Shown: in pieces, positions 7,210 through 14,243 of the stretch
How the letters are laid out: each line of letters starts with the position of its first letter
Position numbering within the stretch: position 1 is the stretch's first letter
Source: Candidatus Moraniibacteriota bacterium
GTDB lineage: Bacteria; Patescibacteriota; Minisyncoccia; Moranbacterales; UBA2206
Direction of reading: 5' to 3'
DNA length: 17,842 nt
Assembly (NCBI GenBank): GCA_003482885.1
Contig: DMXN01000036.1
Coordinates: 30,060 to 47,901 of the forward strand
Notes under the pieces: model-generated
What the model was told of the DNA's origin: nothing
Seen by the model: only the letters and a program-made list of their open reading frames with translations
Databases searched by the model: none
Translations under genes and position numbers: made by a program

Positions 7210-7881
7210 ATGCCCGATAAATTCAAAAACAAATATACAATCAATTCCGCCCGATTGCAAAATTACGATTATTCCCAAAACGGAATATATTTTGTGACAA
7301 TTTGTACGCGAGAAAAAGAATATTTTTTCGGGGAAATAAAAAATGGGGAAATGAATTTGAATGAAATTGGGAAAATCGCGCAACAATTTTGGCAAGAAAT
7401 TCCGGCGCATTTTCCGTTTGTAAAATCGGACGAATTTGTCGTGATGCCAAATCATGTTCATGGGATAATTGAAATTTGTCGGGATATTGATGATACGAAT
7501 AATAATTGTGCAAAAAAACAAACATTTGTAAAAACACAAACGCCCGTAGAGACGCCCCGGCGGGGCGTCTCTACAATCGTTGGCGTTTCCACGGGCGTTG
7601 GCGTTTTCACAAACGATGCGAAAACGCAAAACGAAAATCAACGCGGTGGATATAATCCAAATTGGAAACCGAATTCATTGGGTTCAATTATCAATCAATT
7701 TAAATCCGTTTGCACTAAAAAAATTCGAAAATCAAATTGTTGGTATTTCCAATGGCAATCCCGATTCTACGACCATATCATTCGCAACGACGAATCGTTA
7801 AACAAAATTCGTGAATACATAATTAAAAATCCGGGCCGGTGGGAACGGGACAAAAATAATGTTGAAAATTTGTGGATGTGA
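7210..7881 (+). CDS. REP-associated tyrosine transposase (RAYT, Y1_Tnp/IS200-like)
   Basis: A 223-residue protein of the Y1 HUH family. RAYTs are single-copy relatives of IS200/IS605 transposases that cut single-stranded REP hairpins. The opening YDYSQNGIYFVTICT is typical. The HUH metal motif is H82-V83-H84 in MPNHVHGII, and the probable catalytic tyrosine is Y203 in IREYIIKNPGRW. Between the HUH strand and the C-terminal helices lies a low-complexity insert (about 105-145), part of which (ETPRRGVST) is encoded by an in-frame copy of the REP palindrome. REP copies lie upstream, inside the gene, and 3.5 kb downstream, so this protein is the likely mobiliser (inference). No clear promoter or Shine-Dalgarno is visible. 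The ATG at 7210 is the first in-frame start before the conserved domain. Confidence 0.92.
   Translation: MPDKFKNKYTINSARLQNYDYSQNGIYFVTICTREKEYFFGEIKNGEMNLNEIGKIAQQFWQEIPAHFPFVKSDEFVVMPNHVHGIIEICRDIDDTNNNCAKKQTFVKTQTPVETPRRGVSTIVGVSTGVGVFTNDAKTQNENQRGGYNPNWKPNSLGSIINQFKSVCTKKIRKSNCWYFQWQSRFYDHIIRNDESLNKIREYIIKNPGRWERDKNNVENLWM
7546..7574. repeat. REP-like palindrome, copy 2, inside the RAYT gene
   Basis: Identical to copy 1 over 29 bp, with the same GGC centre. It lies in frame in the transposase gene and encodes ETPRRGVST. It is nested in a larger imperfect inverted repeat: 7525-7547 and 7591-7613 match at 20 of 23 positions. Confidence 0.9.
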
Positions 7882-7899
7882 ATCATAATAATCAATTTT

Positions 7900-7934
7900 T
7901 CTTGCGCGATTTCTTGCGCGATTCTTGCGCGATT
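7900..7934. repeat. Tandem TCTTGCGCGAT repeat (three copies)
   Basis: Three head-to-tail copies of TCTTGCGCGAT(T), with periods of 12 and 11 bases, lie between the transposase and Fic genes. The third copy supplies the -35 hexamer TTGCGC of the Fic promoter. The repeats could be operator sites or a slippage product. Confidence 0.8.
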
Positions 7935-7953
7935 ATCGGTATCGCGCTATACT
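7925..7953 (+). promoter_or_regulatory. Promoter of the Fic gene, leaderless start predicted
   Basis: TTGCGC (7925-7930), a 17-base spacer and TATACT (7948-7953). Six bases separate the -10 from the ATG at 7960, so transcription should begin at or next to the A of the start codon. Confidence 0.6.
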
Positions 7954-7959
7954 TTTATT

Positions 7960-9024
7960 ATGAGCATATTTAATCCAAAATATAAATTAAATAATACTAT
8001 TGTCAAAATGTTGACAGTGGTGGCCGAAGCCAGAGCGGTAATTGAAAGGGCGAAGATTTTGCCGAAGCAAGAGTTAAAATTGCGCCGGCAAGCATTGATT
8101 CGAATGAGTCATAGCTCAACGGCTATTGAAGGCAATCAGTTGAATATGCGAGAGGTGGAGGCGATAGTTGGGCGAAAAAAAATTGATGCTCCGCAAAGAG
8201 ATATTTTTGAAGTGCAAAATTATCTCAATGCTTTGAAATATATCGAGCAAGTCGTGGAAAAAAAACAATCAATTACAAAAAAAGTCTTACTAAAAATTCA
8301 TAAATTAGTCACGGATAAAACTTTAAATGAAGAATCGTCAGGGCATTATAGAAACGGTCCAATATTTGTGGTTAGAAGGCGTTTGGGTTTTCCCAATGAA
8401 GTTATGTACACAGGACCGGATGCCAAAAAAGTCCCAGAACTTTGCGCAGGTCTCATTGCATGGATAGCAGAGAGTGAAAAACACGATGTCAATCCGATTA
8501 TTGTGGCTGGCATAGTTCATCAAGAGATTGCCGCTATTCACCCCTTTAATGATGGCAATGGTCGAACTGCCAGAGCCTTGGCGACATTGATTCTTTATAA
8601 ACGAGGTTATGATTTTCGAAAACTTTTTGCTCTGGAAGATTATTACAATAAAAATAGGCAAGAATATTACAAAGCAATTAATATTGGCAAGACTTATGAT
8701 GAAAGAAGAATCGATTTTACTTCTTGGCTTGAATATTTCTCCAAAGGATTTAAAGAAGAAATTGACGATGTCAAAAAGAAAATAATGGCGCTTTCTGCCA
8801 AAGCAGGTAGTTTAAGTGTTGATTCTCAAGTATTTTTGGACAAAGATCAAATGAAAATTTTGGATTTTTTGGATAAACTGGGAAGAATAAATGTAAATGA
8901 TGTCGTTGATATTTTGATTTGTCCCAAAAGAACAGCTCAACTTCATCTGCAAAAACTCAAAAAAATTGGCATAATCAGTCAAATTGGCAAAGGTCCGGCT
9001 TCCGCCTATGTGCTCAAAAAATAA
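7960..9024 (+). CDS. Fic-domain AMP-transferase-like protein with C-terminal winged helix
   Basis: A 354-residue Fic protein; the family usually transfers AMP from ATP to a hydroxyl on a target protein. The full catalytic motif HPFNDGNGRTAR is at 194-205, with H194 as the general base. An inhibitory-helix motif of the S/T-xxxE-G/N type, SSTAIEGN, is at 52-59, before the Fic core, as in class II self-inhibited Fic proteins. The flap region is around GHYRNGPIFVV (128-138). Residues about 297-354 look like a winged helix-turn-helix (MKILDFLDKLGRINVNDVVD, then TAQLHLQKLKKIGII), common in this Fic subgroup. The target is unknown. The next gene starts 6 bases after the stop and may be cotranscribed. 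Confidence 0.93.
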   Translation: MSIFNPKYKLNNTIVKMLTVVAEARAVIERAKILPKQELKLRRQALIRMSHSSTAIEGNQLNMREVEAIVGRKKIDAPQRDIFEVQNYLNALKYIEQVVEKKQSITKKVLLKIHKLVTDKTLNEESSGHYRNGPIFVVRRRLGFPNEVMYTGPDAKKVPELCAGLIAWIAESEKHDVNPIIVAGIVHQEIAAIHPFNDGNGRTARALATLILYKRGYDFRKLFALEDYYNKNRQEYYKAINIGKTYDERRIDFTSWLEYFSKGFKEEIDDVKKKIMALSAKAGSLSVDSQVFLDKDQMKILDFLDKLGRINVNDVVDILICPKRTAQLHLQKLKKIGIISQIGKGPASAYVLKK

Positions 9025-9030
9025 TTTTTT

Positions 9031-9639
9031 ATGATAAGAAAAAAAACAATAATCACGGTGGCGGTATTTTTTTGTGTTCTTGCGGCATTTGTCGGCGGTT
9101 TTTATTTTCTAAAATCAAAAAGTAAACTCGTCGAAGAAGCGAGAAATAATCAAATCCAGTCGGAAAAAAATTATTTTGAAATTAATGATGAATCAGCCGG
9201 CGTGTCTTTTAAAATCAGCAAAAAATTTGAGAGAATGCCGGCGAGGGAGTTGCAAGTTAAAAACGCCAGTTTTATTTACGGTTTTTCCGCGTCAGACGAT
9301 AAAACCGCGGCTTGCTATATTTCCCAAACGCAAAGAGAAAATTCGGGCGTGGTGAAAGTCGCCGATCTTCGCGACGGAGTTTTTGAGCAAATAAAAAAAA
9401 TCTACGCCGATGCCAAAATTGATTCGGCGGAAGTGATCGATATCGGGGAAAATAATAACAAAGGAGCTGAATTAAAAATGAGCTATACCGAAGCGGATAA
9501 AGTTCCTATGCTTCAATGGGAAACGGTCGGCATAACTAATAAAACCGCCTCGTTCGCTTTTTGCAGTTCGCCCAAAGCCGTGATAGAATTATACGAGGAC
9601 GATTTTAATTTGTTTTTGGATAGTGTGAGAATAAAATAA
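9031..9639 (+). CDS. Membrane-anchored protein of unknown function
   Basis: A 202-residue protein with a basic start (MIRKK) and one hydrophobic segment at about 6-27, so it should be anchored in the membrane with its C-terminal part outside. The outer part has a layout that recalls the DcrB/PsbP-like fold: an early aromatic strand (VSFKISKKFERMP), a central region, and a closing helix DDFNLFLDSVRIK. That closing element is nearly repeated in the protein at 9683-10390 (KDFNVFYDSINFEG), so the two may be diverged paralogs. No catalytic motif is visible. It starts 6 bases after the Fic gene. The fold suggestion is from pattern only. Confidence 0.8.
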   Translation: MIRKKTIITVAVFFCVLAAFVGGFYFLKSKSKLVEEARNNQIQSEKNYFEINDESAGVSFKISKKFERMPARELQVKNASFIYGFSASDDKTAACYISQTQRENSGVVKVADLRDGVFEQIKKIYADAKIDSAEVIDIGENNNKGAELKMSYTEADKVPMLQWETVGITNKTASFAFCSSPKAVIELYEDDFNLFLDSVRIK

Positions 9640-9652
9640 AACCTCACCCTAG

Positions 9653-9675
9653 CCCTCTCCTTGACAAGGAGAGGG
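9653..9675. repeat. Second REP-like palindrome (CCCTCTCCTT family)
   Basis: Ten-base arms CCCTCTCCTT and AAGGAGAGGG around a GAC centre form a perfect 23-bp palindrome. It is preceded by CCTCACCCTAG, a lead-in I recall from similar bacterial intergenic repeats. The right arm contains AAGGAG, a textbook Shine-Dalgarno core, 11 bases before the ATG at 9683, so the hairpin could mask the ribosome site. Confidence 0.8.
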
Positions 9676-9682
9676 GAAAAAT

Positions 9683-10390
9683 ATGATTGAACAACAAGAA
9701 ATAAAACCGAATAAATTTCAAAAATTATTTAAAATTTTAAAAATAGGCGTTGTTGTTTTGATAATTTTGGCAGTTTTGATTACCGGATATTTTGCCTATC
9801 GATTGTCTCAAAAAGACCTTTTTGGCTGGCGGTTGAATTTTAATTTAAGCAAGGTGGAAACCGGAACCTACACCAGCTTTGCTCCCAATATCGCTTTTCT
9901 TTATCCGAAAATTTTTGAAATTGATTCCAATCGCGAACGGTATGGCAAAGGATATTTGGTCGGCATAAAATTAAAAACTGATGATCGCACCGGATGCGAT
10001 GTGCGGTTGGGCGGACCGGAATTGGATTTTTCAAAAAATGTCAACGATCTCACGGATGAAATTGTTTCTCCGATTAAAAACAAAGCGTCGGATTTCAAAC
10101 TTATTGAAAATAAAAAAACAAAAATCGGAGGACGAGACGCTTTGCGAATTTCATTTTCTTTTTTAGATCCTATCGGCGCTCGCATACGATTAGATCAGGC
10201 GTTCATAAAAGACAAGAGCGCGAGATATTTTATTATCTGCGGCACCGGAGAATATCAATATGATTTTTTTCGCAAAGATTTCAATGTATTTTACGATTCT
10301 ATAAATTTTGAAGGAAATATATCTGATTTTGAAACAAACCGGTCGTGGTATCGCGCATTGTTGGAGGAGCTGTTTTTTTGGCGTAAATAA
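9683..10390 (+). CDS. Membrane-anchored protein, probable paralog of the 9031-9639 product
   Basis: A 235-residue protein with a cytoplasmic tail of about 19 residues, one membrane segment at about 20-39, and an extracytoplasmic domain. The order of elements and the closing motif (FRKDFNVFYDSINF) resemble the gene upstream. No enzyme motif is seen. It is one of the few genes here with a good Shine-Dalgarno (AAGGAG, 9666-9671), and that lies in the arm of a palindromic repeat. It may be in one transcript with the Fic gene and its follower. Function is unknown. Confidence 0.8.
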   Translation: MIEQQEIKPNKFQKLFKILKIGVVVLIILAVLITGYFAYRLSQKDLFGWRLNFNLSKVETGTYTSFAPNIAFLYPKIFEIDSNRERYGKGYLVGIKLKTDDRTGCDVRLGGPELDFSKNVNDLTDEIVSPIKNKASDFKLIENKKTKIGGRDALRISFSFLDPIGARIRLDQAFIKDKSARYFIICGTGEYQYDFFRKDFNVFYDSINFEGNISDFETNRSWYRALLEELFFWRK

Positions 10391-10398
10391 AGGAAGAT

Positions 10399-10427
10399 TT
10401 GACAATATTTTGTATAAGTGAAATAAT
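10399..10427 (+). promoter_or_regulatory. Likely promoter of the 10463-11306 gene pair
   Basis: A perfect -35 TTGACA (10399-10404), a 17-base spacer and an AATAAT -10 (10422-10427). The leader would be about 30 bases. The -35 lies 8 bases after the stop of the previous gene. Confidence 0.55.
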
Positions 10428-10462
10428 GGGGATATAGATAATTTTTTAATTTATAAAAAAAT

Positions 10463-10897
10463 ATGGCAGAAGAAAAAAAAGAAAGAAGAATGGCTGGCAA
10501 AATAGTTGCTGTGGTTATCATAGCAGTTGTTGTCGTGGCCGTGGTTATGTTTTTAAGAAAAGACAAAAGTTTAGTAAGCAGTGTCGTTGACTCGACAAAA
10601 TATCAGGCCGTATTCGTAACAAACGGCCAAGTTTATTTCGGAAAAGTTTCCGGAGAAACCAAGCAATATGTGAGCTTGTCCGATGTTTATTATTTAGTGT
10701 TAAAACAACCGCTTCAAAACCAGAAGGAAGGAGAGGAACAAACGCAAGAACAACCTAAACCGGGTTATTCTCTTATTAAATTAGGAAAAGAAATGCATGG
10801 ACCGACCAGTATGTCAATTAACAGAGATCAAATTCTTTTTATTGAAAATCTGGCGGATGATTCCAAGGTGGTTAGCGCAATGAGCAGTCAAAAATAA
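10463..10897 (+). CDS. Single-pass membrane protein of a type I recall from Patescibacteria
   Basis: A 144-residue protein: a charged N-terminal tail (MAEEKKERRM), a Val/Ile-rich membrane segment at about 12-31, and an outer beta-rich domain (YQAVFVTNGQVYFGKVSGE, then YVSLSDVYYLVLKQP). A Q/E-rich loop follows, then a C-terminal part (DQILFIENLADDSKVVSAM). I recall similar TNGQVYFGK...DVYYL proteins from Patescibacteria but know no assigned function. It is followed 13 bases later by another membrane-anchored protein and has its own promoter. Confidence 0.8.
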   Translation: MAEEKKERRMAGKIVAVVIIAVVVVAVVMFLRKDKSLVSSVVDSTKYQAVFVTNGQVYFGKVSGETKQYVSLSDVYYLVLKQPLQNQKEGEEQTQEQPKPGYSLIKLGKEMHGPTSMSINRDQILFIENLADDSKVVSAMSSQK

Positions 10898-10910
10898 TTT
10901 CAAAAAAAGT

Positions 10911-11306
10911 ATGCCAAAAAAAAATTTATTAATCGCGATTTTATTTGTCTTGCTGGGAATTGCGGTCGGTCGTTATGTTTTTCCCAAACAGGGTGATACG
11001 AAAAGTATTCAAATCACGGAAAATTCCGATTGCGATTTGAAAGGATTGGATAATGGCAAACTGAATACAAAGATTGATCTTCTTCAAGAATACGCGGTTT
11101 TTACGGCTTTGCCAAAAGAAAAATTCGCTGATCCCGTAAATTATGCCGACAGTATGATAAACGCGGTAAATTCAATCAATGAAGACGAATTAACTGTTAG
11201 ATTTAACGCTACGGCGGATCCGGCCAAAAGCGATGAACAGCGGGCGGCGGAAATTGTAAAATTCTTGAATTTTTTGGCGACGGATATTAAAGACGATTTA
11301 AAGTAA
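10911..11306 (+). CDS. Small membrane-anchored protein of unknown function
   Basis: A 131-residue protein with an N-terminal hydrophobic segment (about 5-24, LLIAILFVLLGIAVGRYVF) and a mostly helical, charged outer region. It has one cysteine after the membrane segment (SDCDLKG). It is probably cotranscribed with the gene 13 bases upstream. No family is recognised and no Shine-Dalgarno is visible. A REP palindrome follows 29 bases after the stop. Confidence 0.72.
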   Translation: MPKKNLLIAILFVLLGIAVGRYVFPKQGDTKSIQITENSDCDLKGLDNGKLNTKIDLLQEYAVFTALPKEKFADPVNYADSMINAVNSINEDELTVRFNATADPAKSDEQRAAEIVKFLNFLATDIKDDLK

Positions 11307-11335
11307 TCTTATATTTCGGAATCAAAATAAACCGC

Positions 11336-11364
11336 GTAGAGACGCCCCGCCGGGGCGTCTCTAC
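11336..11364. repeat. REP-like palindrome, copy 3, upstream of secD
   Basis: The same 13-bp arms as copies 1 and 2, but with the centre GCC in place of GGC, so this copy is in the opposite orientation. It lies between the small membrane-protein gene and secD, where its hairpin could stabilise or separate transcripts. There is no T-tract, so it is not a typical terminator. Confidence 0.88.
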
Positions 11365-11410
11365 AATAAACGGGCAACGGGCGGAAAAATTTTTACAGAA
11401 TGGATTTATT

Positions 11411-12778
11411 ATGAATGCAAAGCAAAAACTTCGATTAAAGTTTGTTTTAGTAATAATTCTCGCAGTGGTTGCGGGTTTTATTGCGTATCCAAAAGCAGCT
11501 GCAAAAATTCCCAAATTATATAATTTACTAAATAAACCGAAAATCAATCTTGGTTTGGATTTACAGGGCGGAATTCATTTGGAATATAAAGCGGACACAA
11601 GTCAGGTTGATGGCGTGAAAGTTGCTGACGCAATGCAGGCGGTGCAAGATGTGATTGAGCGGCGAGTAAACGCTTTCGGCGTGGCGGAACCCGTAGTTTA
11701 TACCACAAAATCCGGCAGCGAGCAAAGACTGGTCGTGGAATTGGCGGGAGTGAAAGATATCAACGAAGCCAAAAATATGATCAGCGAAACGCCGTTTTTG
11801 GAATTTAGAGTTGAAAAACAAATTGAGCCGGAGCAAATTCCGCAAGAAATGTCGGACGAAATAAATCAGCCGGAGCCGCAAATGAACTTTATTTCCACCG
11901 GACTTTCGGGAAAAAATTTAAAAAACGCCAGTGTGCAATTTAGCGATCAAGGATTGTCCGAACCGGAAGTTTCTTTGAAGTTTGATGACGAAGGAACGAA
12001 ACTTTTCGCGGAGATTACGAAAAATAATATAGGCAAAAGAGTGGCGATTTATTTGGACGGAGAAATTATTACCGCGCCGACAGTGCAGACGGAAATTTTA
12101 AACGGCGAAGCAGTAGTGACGGGAAACTATACGGTGGAAGAAGCGAAAAATTTAGTTAAAAGACTTAATGAAGGCGCTTTGCCGGTGCCGATAACGCTTA
12201 TCAGCCAGCAGTCAGTCGAAGCGTCGCTCGGGCAAGTATCATTAGAAAAAAGTTTGAAAGCAGGATTGATCGGGTTGGCGCTGGTGATTATTTTTATGCT
12301 TCTATATTATCGTTTTTTGGGACTAATTGCGGCATTTACTCTTTTAATTTATTCCGCGCTGATGATTTCTATTTTTAAACTTTCCGGTTATACCCCGTTT
12401 TCCATTACTTTGACTTTGCCCGGCATTGCCGGTTTCGTGCTTTCCATTGGAATGGCGGTGGACGCCAATATTTTAATTTTTGAAAGAACTAAAGAAGAAG
12501 TGCGCAGAGGACGAAATATTTTAAGCGCTATTGAAGAAGGATTTAAGCGAGCGTGGACATCCATTCGCGACGGCAACATGTCGTCAATTATCACTGCGCT
12601 GATTTTAGTAGAAATGGGAACCGGTTTCGTAAAAGGTTTTGCCGTAACGCTGATTATAGGAGTTATTATTTCAATGTTCACCGCCGTCGTCATCACCAGA
12701 ACGATATTGAGATTTGTTTTAGGAGAGTGGATAGAGAGCAGGCTTTGGTTAGTTGGAGCTAGAAAAGAGAAAGTATAA
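11411..12778 (+). CDS. secD: Protein translocase subunit SecD
   Basis: SecD works with SecF to pull preproteins out of the SecYEG channel using the proton gradient. This 455-residue protein has a first membrane segment at about 11-27 and the conserved INLGLDLQGGIHLEY at 45-59. A compact P1 domain follows (about 60-265), shorter than in E. coli SecD. Five more membrane segments lie between about 284 and 435. The proton-relay motif GMAVDANILIFERTKEE (347-363) has D351 and R359. The next conserved element, WTSIRDGNMSSIITALIL, is present. The start at 11411 puts the first membrane helix at the expected place. secF follows after a 131-base repeat element. Confidence 0.97.
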   Translation: MNAKQKLRLKFVLVIILAVVAGFIAYPKAAAKIPKLYNLLNKPKINLGLDLQGGIHLEYKADTSQVDGVKVADAMQAVQDVIERRVNAFGVAEPVVYTTKSGSEQRLVVELAGVKDINEAKNMISETPFLEFRVEKQIEPEQIPQEMSDEINQPEPQMNFISTGLSGKNLKNASVQFSDQGLSEPEVSLKFDDEGTKLFAEITKNNIGKRVAIYLDGEIITAPTVQTEILNGEAVVTGNYTVEEAKNLVKRLNEGALPVPITLISQQSVEASLGQVSLEKSLKAGLIGLALVIIFMLLYYRFLGLIAAFTLLIYSALMISIFKLSGYTPFSITLTLPGIAGFVLSIGMAVDANILIFERTKEEVRRGRNILSAIEEGFKRAWTSIRDGNMSSIITALILVEMGTGFVKGFAVTLIIGVIISMFTAVVITRTILRFVLGEWIESRLWLVGARKEKV

Positions 12779-12909
12779 TTTCTAATTTTCAATTTCTAAT
12801 TTCTAAACAATTTCCAATTTTCCAATGACAAAATTTTCAAACTGGTTTCATTGAAAATTGAATAATTGAAAATTGTTTGAAAATTGAAAATTGTGAATTG
12901 AAAATTTTT
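12779..12909. repeat. AT-rich inverted-repeat element between secD and secF
   Basis: The whole gap consists of variants of CAATTTCTAATTTC on the left and GAAAATTGAAAATTG on the right. The two halves are imperfect reverse complements over about 50 bases; for example, CAATGA at 12823-12828 matches TCATTG at 12848-12853. The transcript should fold into a long hairpin. Translated, the right half gives peptides such as KIENCELKI, which I recall as typical spurious translations of such repeats. Confidence 0.78.
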
Positions 12910-13809
12910 ATGTACAACATTATTTCCAAAACCAAATACGCCTATATTTTTTCCATAACTCTGACAGTGTTGAGTATTTTAAGTTTGTTTGTTTGGGGTT
13001 TGAAATTCGGAATTGATTTTACCGGCGGAACTTTAATGGAAGTTAAATTTGAAAATAATTTGCCGGCCAATCAAGAGTTGGAAAATTTGTTAAAAGAGTT
13101 GAATCTTAAAAGCCTTTCGCTTCAATCAACAGGAAATAATTCCACACTTATTCGTTATGTTTCAGAAAACGACAAAATCAATCAAGCCGTTGCGAACACT
13201 TTGGCGGAAAAATATCCCGATTCCAAAAATCTTCGAACCGATTATGCCAATGCTTCCGTTTCCAATGAATTAAAAAGCAAATCATTTTGGGCGATCTTAT
13301 GGGCAGTTGCCGGTATTATGGCCTATATCGCTTGGGCTTTTCGACGCGTTTCCCATCCGGTGGCTTCATGGAAATATGGCGCCGGCGCAGTAATTGCCTT
13401 AATCCATGATGTTTTAATTACAACGGGAGTTTTTTCCGTATTGGGACATTTTTGGGGCGTTGAAGTCGGCGTGCCTTTTGTGGCAGCCTTGCTTACGATT
13501 CTTGGTTTTTCCGTTCATGATACAATTGTTGTTTATGATAGAACACGGGAAAATTTGCAGAGAAGTTCAGCCAAAGAAAAATTTCCCGAGATTGTTAATC
13601 GCAGTTTAAATGAAACGCTTGTGCGGTCAATCAATACTTCCCTCACTGTGATTATAACGCTTCTTGCGATCTATATTTTCGGCGGCGAATCAATCAAGCA
13701 TTTCGCTTTGGCGCTTTTGGTGGGCGTAACATTTGGAACTTATTCATCAATTTTTATCGCTTCAGCGCTCTTGGTGACGGCATATAAATTTCAATTAAAT
13801 AAAAAATAA
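12910..13809 (+). CDS. secF: Protein translocase subunit SecF
   Basis: A 299-residue partner of SecD. The first membrane segment is at about 11-31, followed by GIDFTGGTLMEV at 34-45 and a short P4 domain (about 46-120). Five more membrane segments follow, with D167 in LIHDVLI and the signature GFSVHDTIVVYDRTREN at 199-215. I chose the ATG at 12910. The frame stays open to a TTG at 12877, but those 11 extra residues are translated from the inverted-repeat element. There is no Shine-Dalgarno. It is probably cotranscribed with secD. Confidence 0.96.
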   Translation: MYNIISKTKYAYIFSITLTVLSILSLFVWGLKFGIDFTGGTLMEVKFENNLPANQELENLLKELNLKSLSLQSTGNNSTLIRYVSENDKINQAVANTLAEKYPDSKNLRTDYANASVSNELKSKSFWAILWAVAGIMAYIAWAFRRVSHPVASWKYGAGAVIALIHDVLITTGVFSVLGHFWGVEVGVPFVAALLTILGFSVHDTIVVYDRTRENLQRSSAKEKFPEIVNRSLNETLVRSINTSLTVIITLLAIYIFGGESIKHFALALLVGVTFGTYSSIFIASALLVTAYKFQLNKK

Positions 13810-13816
13810 ATAGACT

Positions 13817-13926
13817 CTACGAAAATACAAAATTATACAAAAATACGAAAGTACGAAAAGGAATAATTTATTTTTTTTTTGTATATTTGTAGTTTTGTCC
13901 GCCGCGGCGGATTTGTACTTTCGTAG
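13817..13926. repeat. Nested inverted-repeat element after secF
   Basis: Outer arms of 15 bases (13817-13831 and 13912-13926) match at 14 of 15 positions. Inside them, TATACAAAAA (13834-13843) pairs perfectly with TTTTTGTATA (13876-13885), and a perfect 14-bp GC palindrome TCCGCCGCGGCGGA lies at 13898-13911. The element fills nearly all of the gap between secF and the next gene. Confidence 0.75.
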
Positions 13927-13934
13927 TAAATATT

Positions 13935-14201
13935 ATGTGGAATCCATTTAAAAAAACCGGTCAGTCTGATGATGATCAAGCCGATGACGCAAAAATCAAT
14001 TCTCCGAAGATGAATATGCTTCAGAGATTGGCGATGAAAAAAATGGAAAAAATGAGTCCAAATGAGAAAGCCAAAATGGCGCAAGAATTTTTCAAGCCGG
14101 AAAATAAAGATAAATTAATGTCTGTTTTGGAAATGATGCGGAAAACCGGACAAGTCAGTGAGGAACAATATAATTTGGCAAAACAAAAGATGGGGGAATA
14201 A
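13935..14201 (+). CDS. Small charged helical protein of unknown function
   Basis: An 88-residue soluble protein without signal peptide or membrane segment. It starts WNPFKK, has an acidic stretch (SDDDQADDAK), and then a Met/Lys-rich helical region (MLQRLAMKKMEKMSPNEKAKMAQEFF) ending in EEQYNLAKQKM. The composition suggests helical hairpins. I do not recognise a characterised family. It lies 9 bases after the inverted-repeat element that follows secF. Confidence 0.7.
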   Translation: MWNPFKKTGQSDDDQADDAKINSPKMNMLQRLAMKKMEKMSPNEKAKMAQEFFKPENKDKLMSVLEMMRKTGQVSEEQYNLAKQKMGE

Positions 14202-14209
14202 ATTTCGAT

Positions 14210-14237
14210 TTGACGCTTAGTATTTTTGTGATAAAAT
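14210..14237 (+). promoter_or_regulatory. Promoter of the coiled-coil gene, leaderless start predicted
   Basis: TTGACG (14210-14215), a 16-base spacer and TAAAAT (14232-14237). Six bases separate the -10 from the ATG at 14244, the same spacing as at the Fic gene. Confidence 0.6.
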
Positions 14238-14243
14238 AATGTT

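Noticed and set aside
6906..7641. Frames on either strand across the REP region that translate repeated RRDA/APAGRLY-type peptides
   Set aside because: They are translations of the GACGC and GTAGAGACGC repeats and not proteins.
12779..12909. Repeat array considered as CRISPR or an iteron origin
   Set aside because: The units are short, opposed and degenerate, forming one inverted repeat without spacers or a replication gene nearby.
12877..12909. TTG start 11 codons upstream for SecF
   Set aside because: The extra residues come from the repeat element, and the conserved N-terminus begins at the ATG at 12910.
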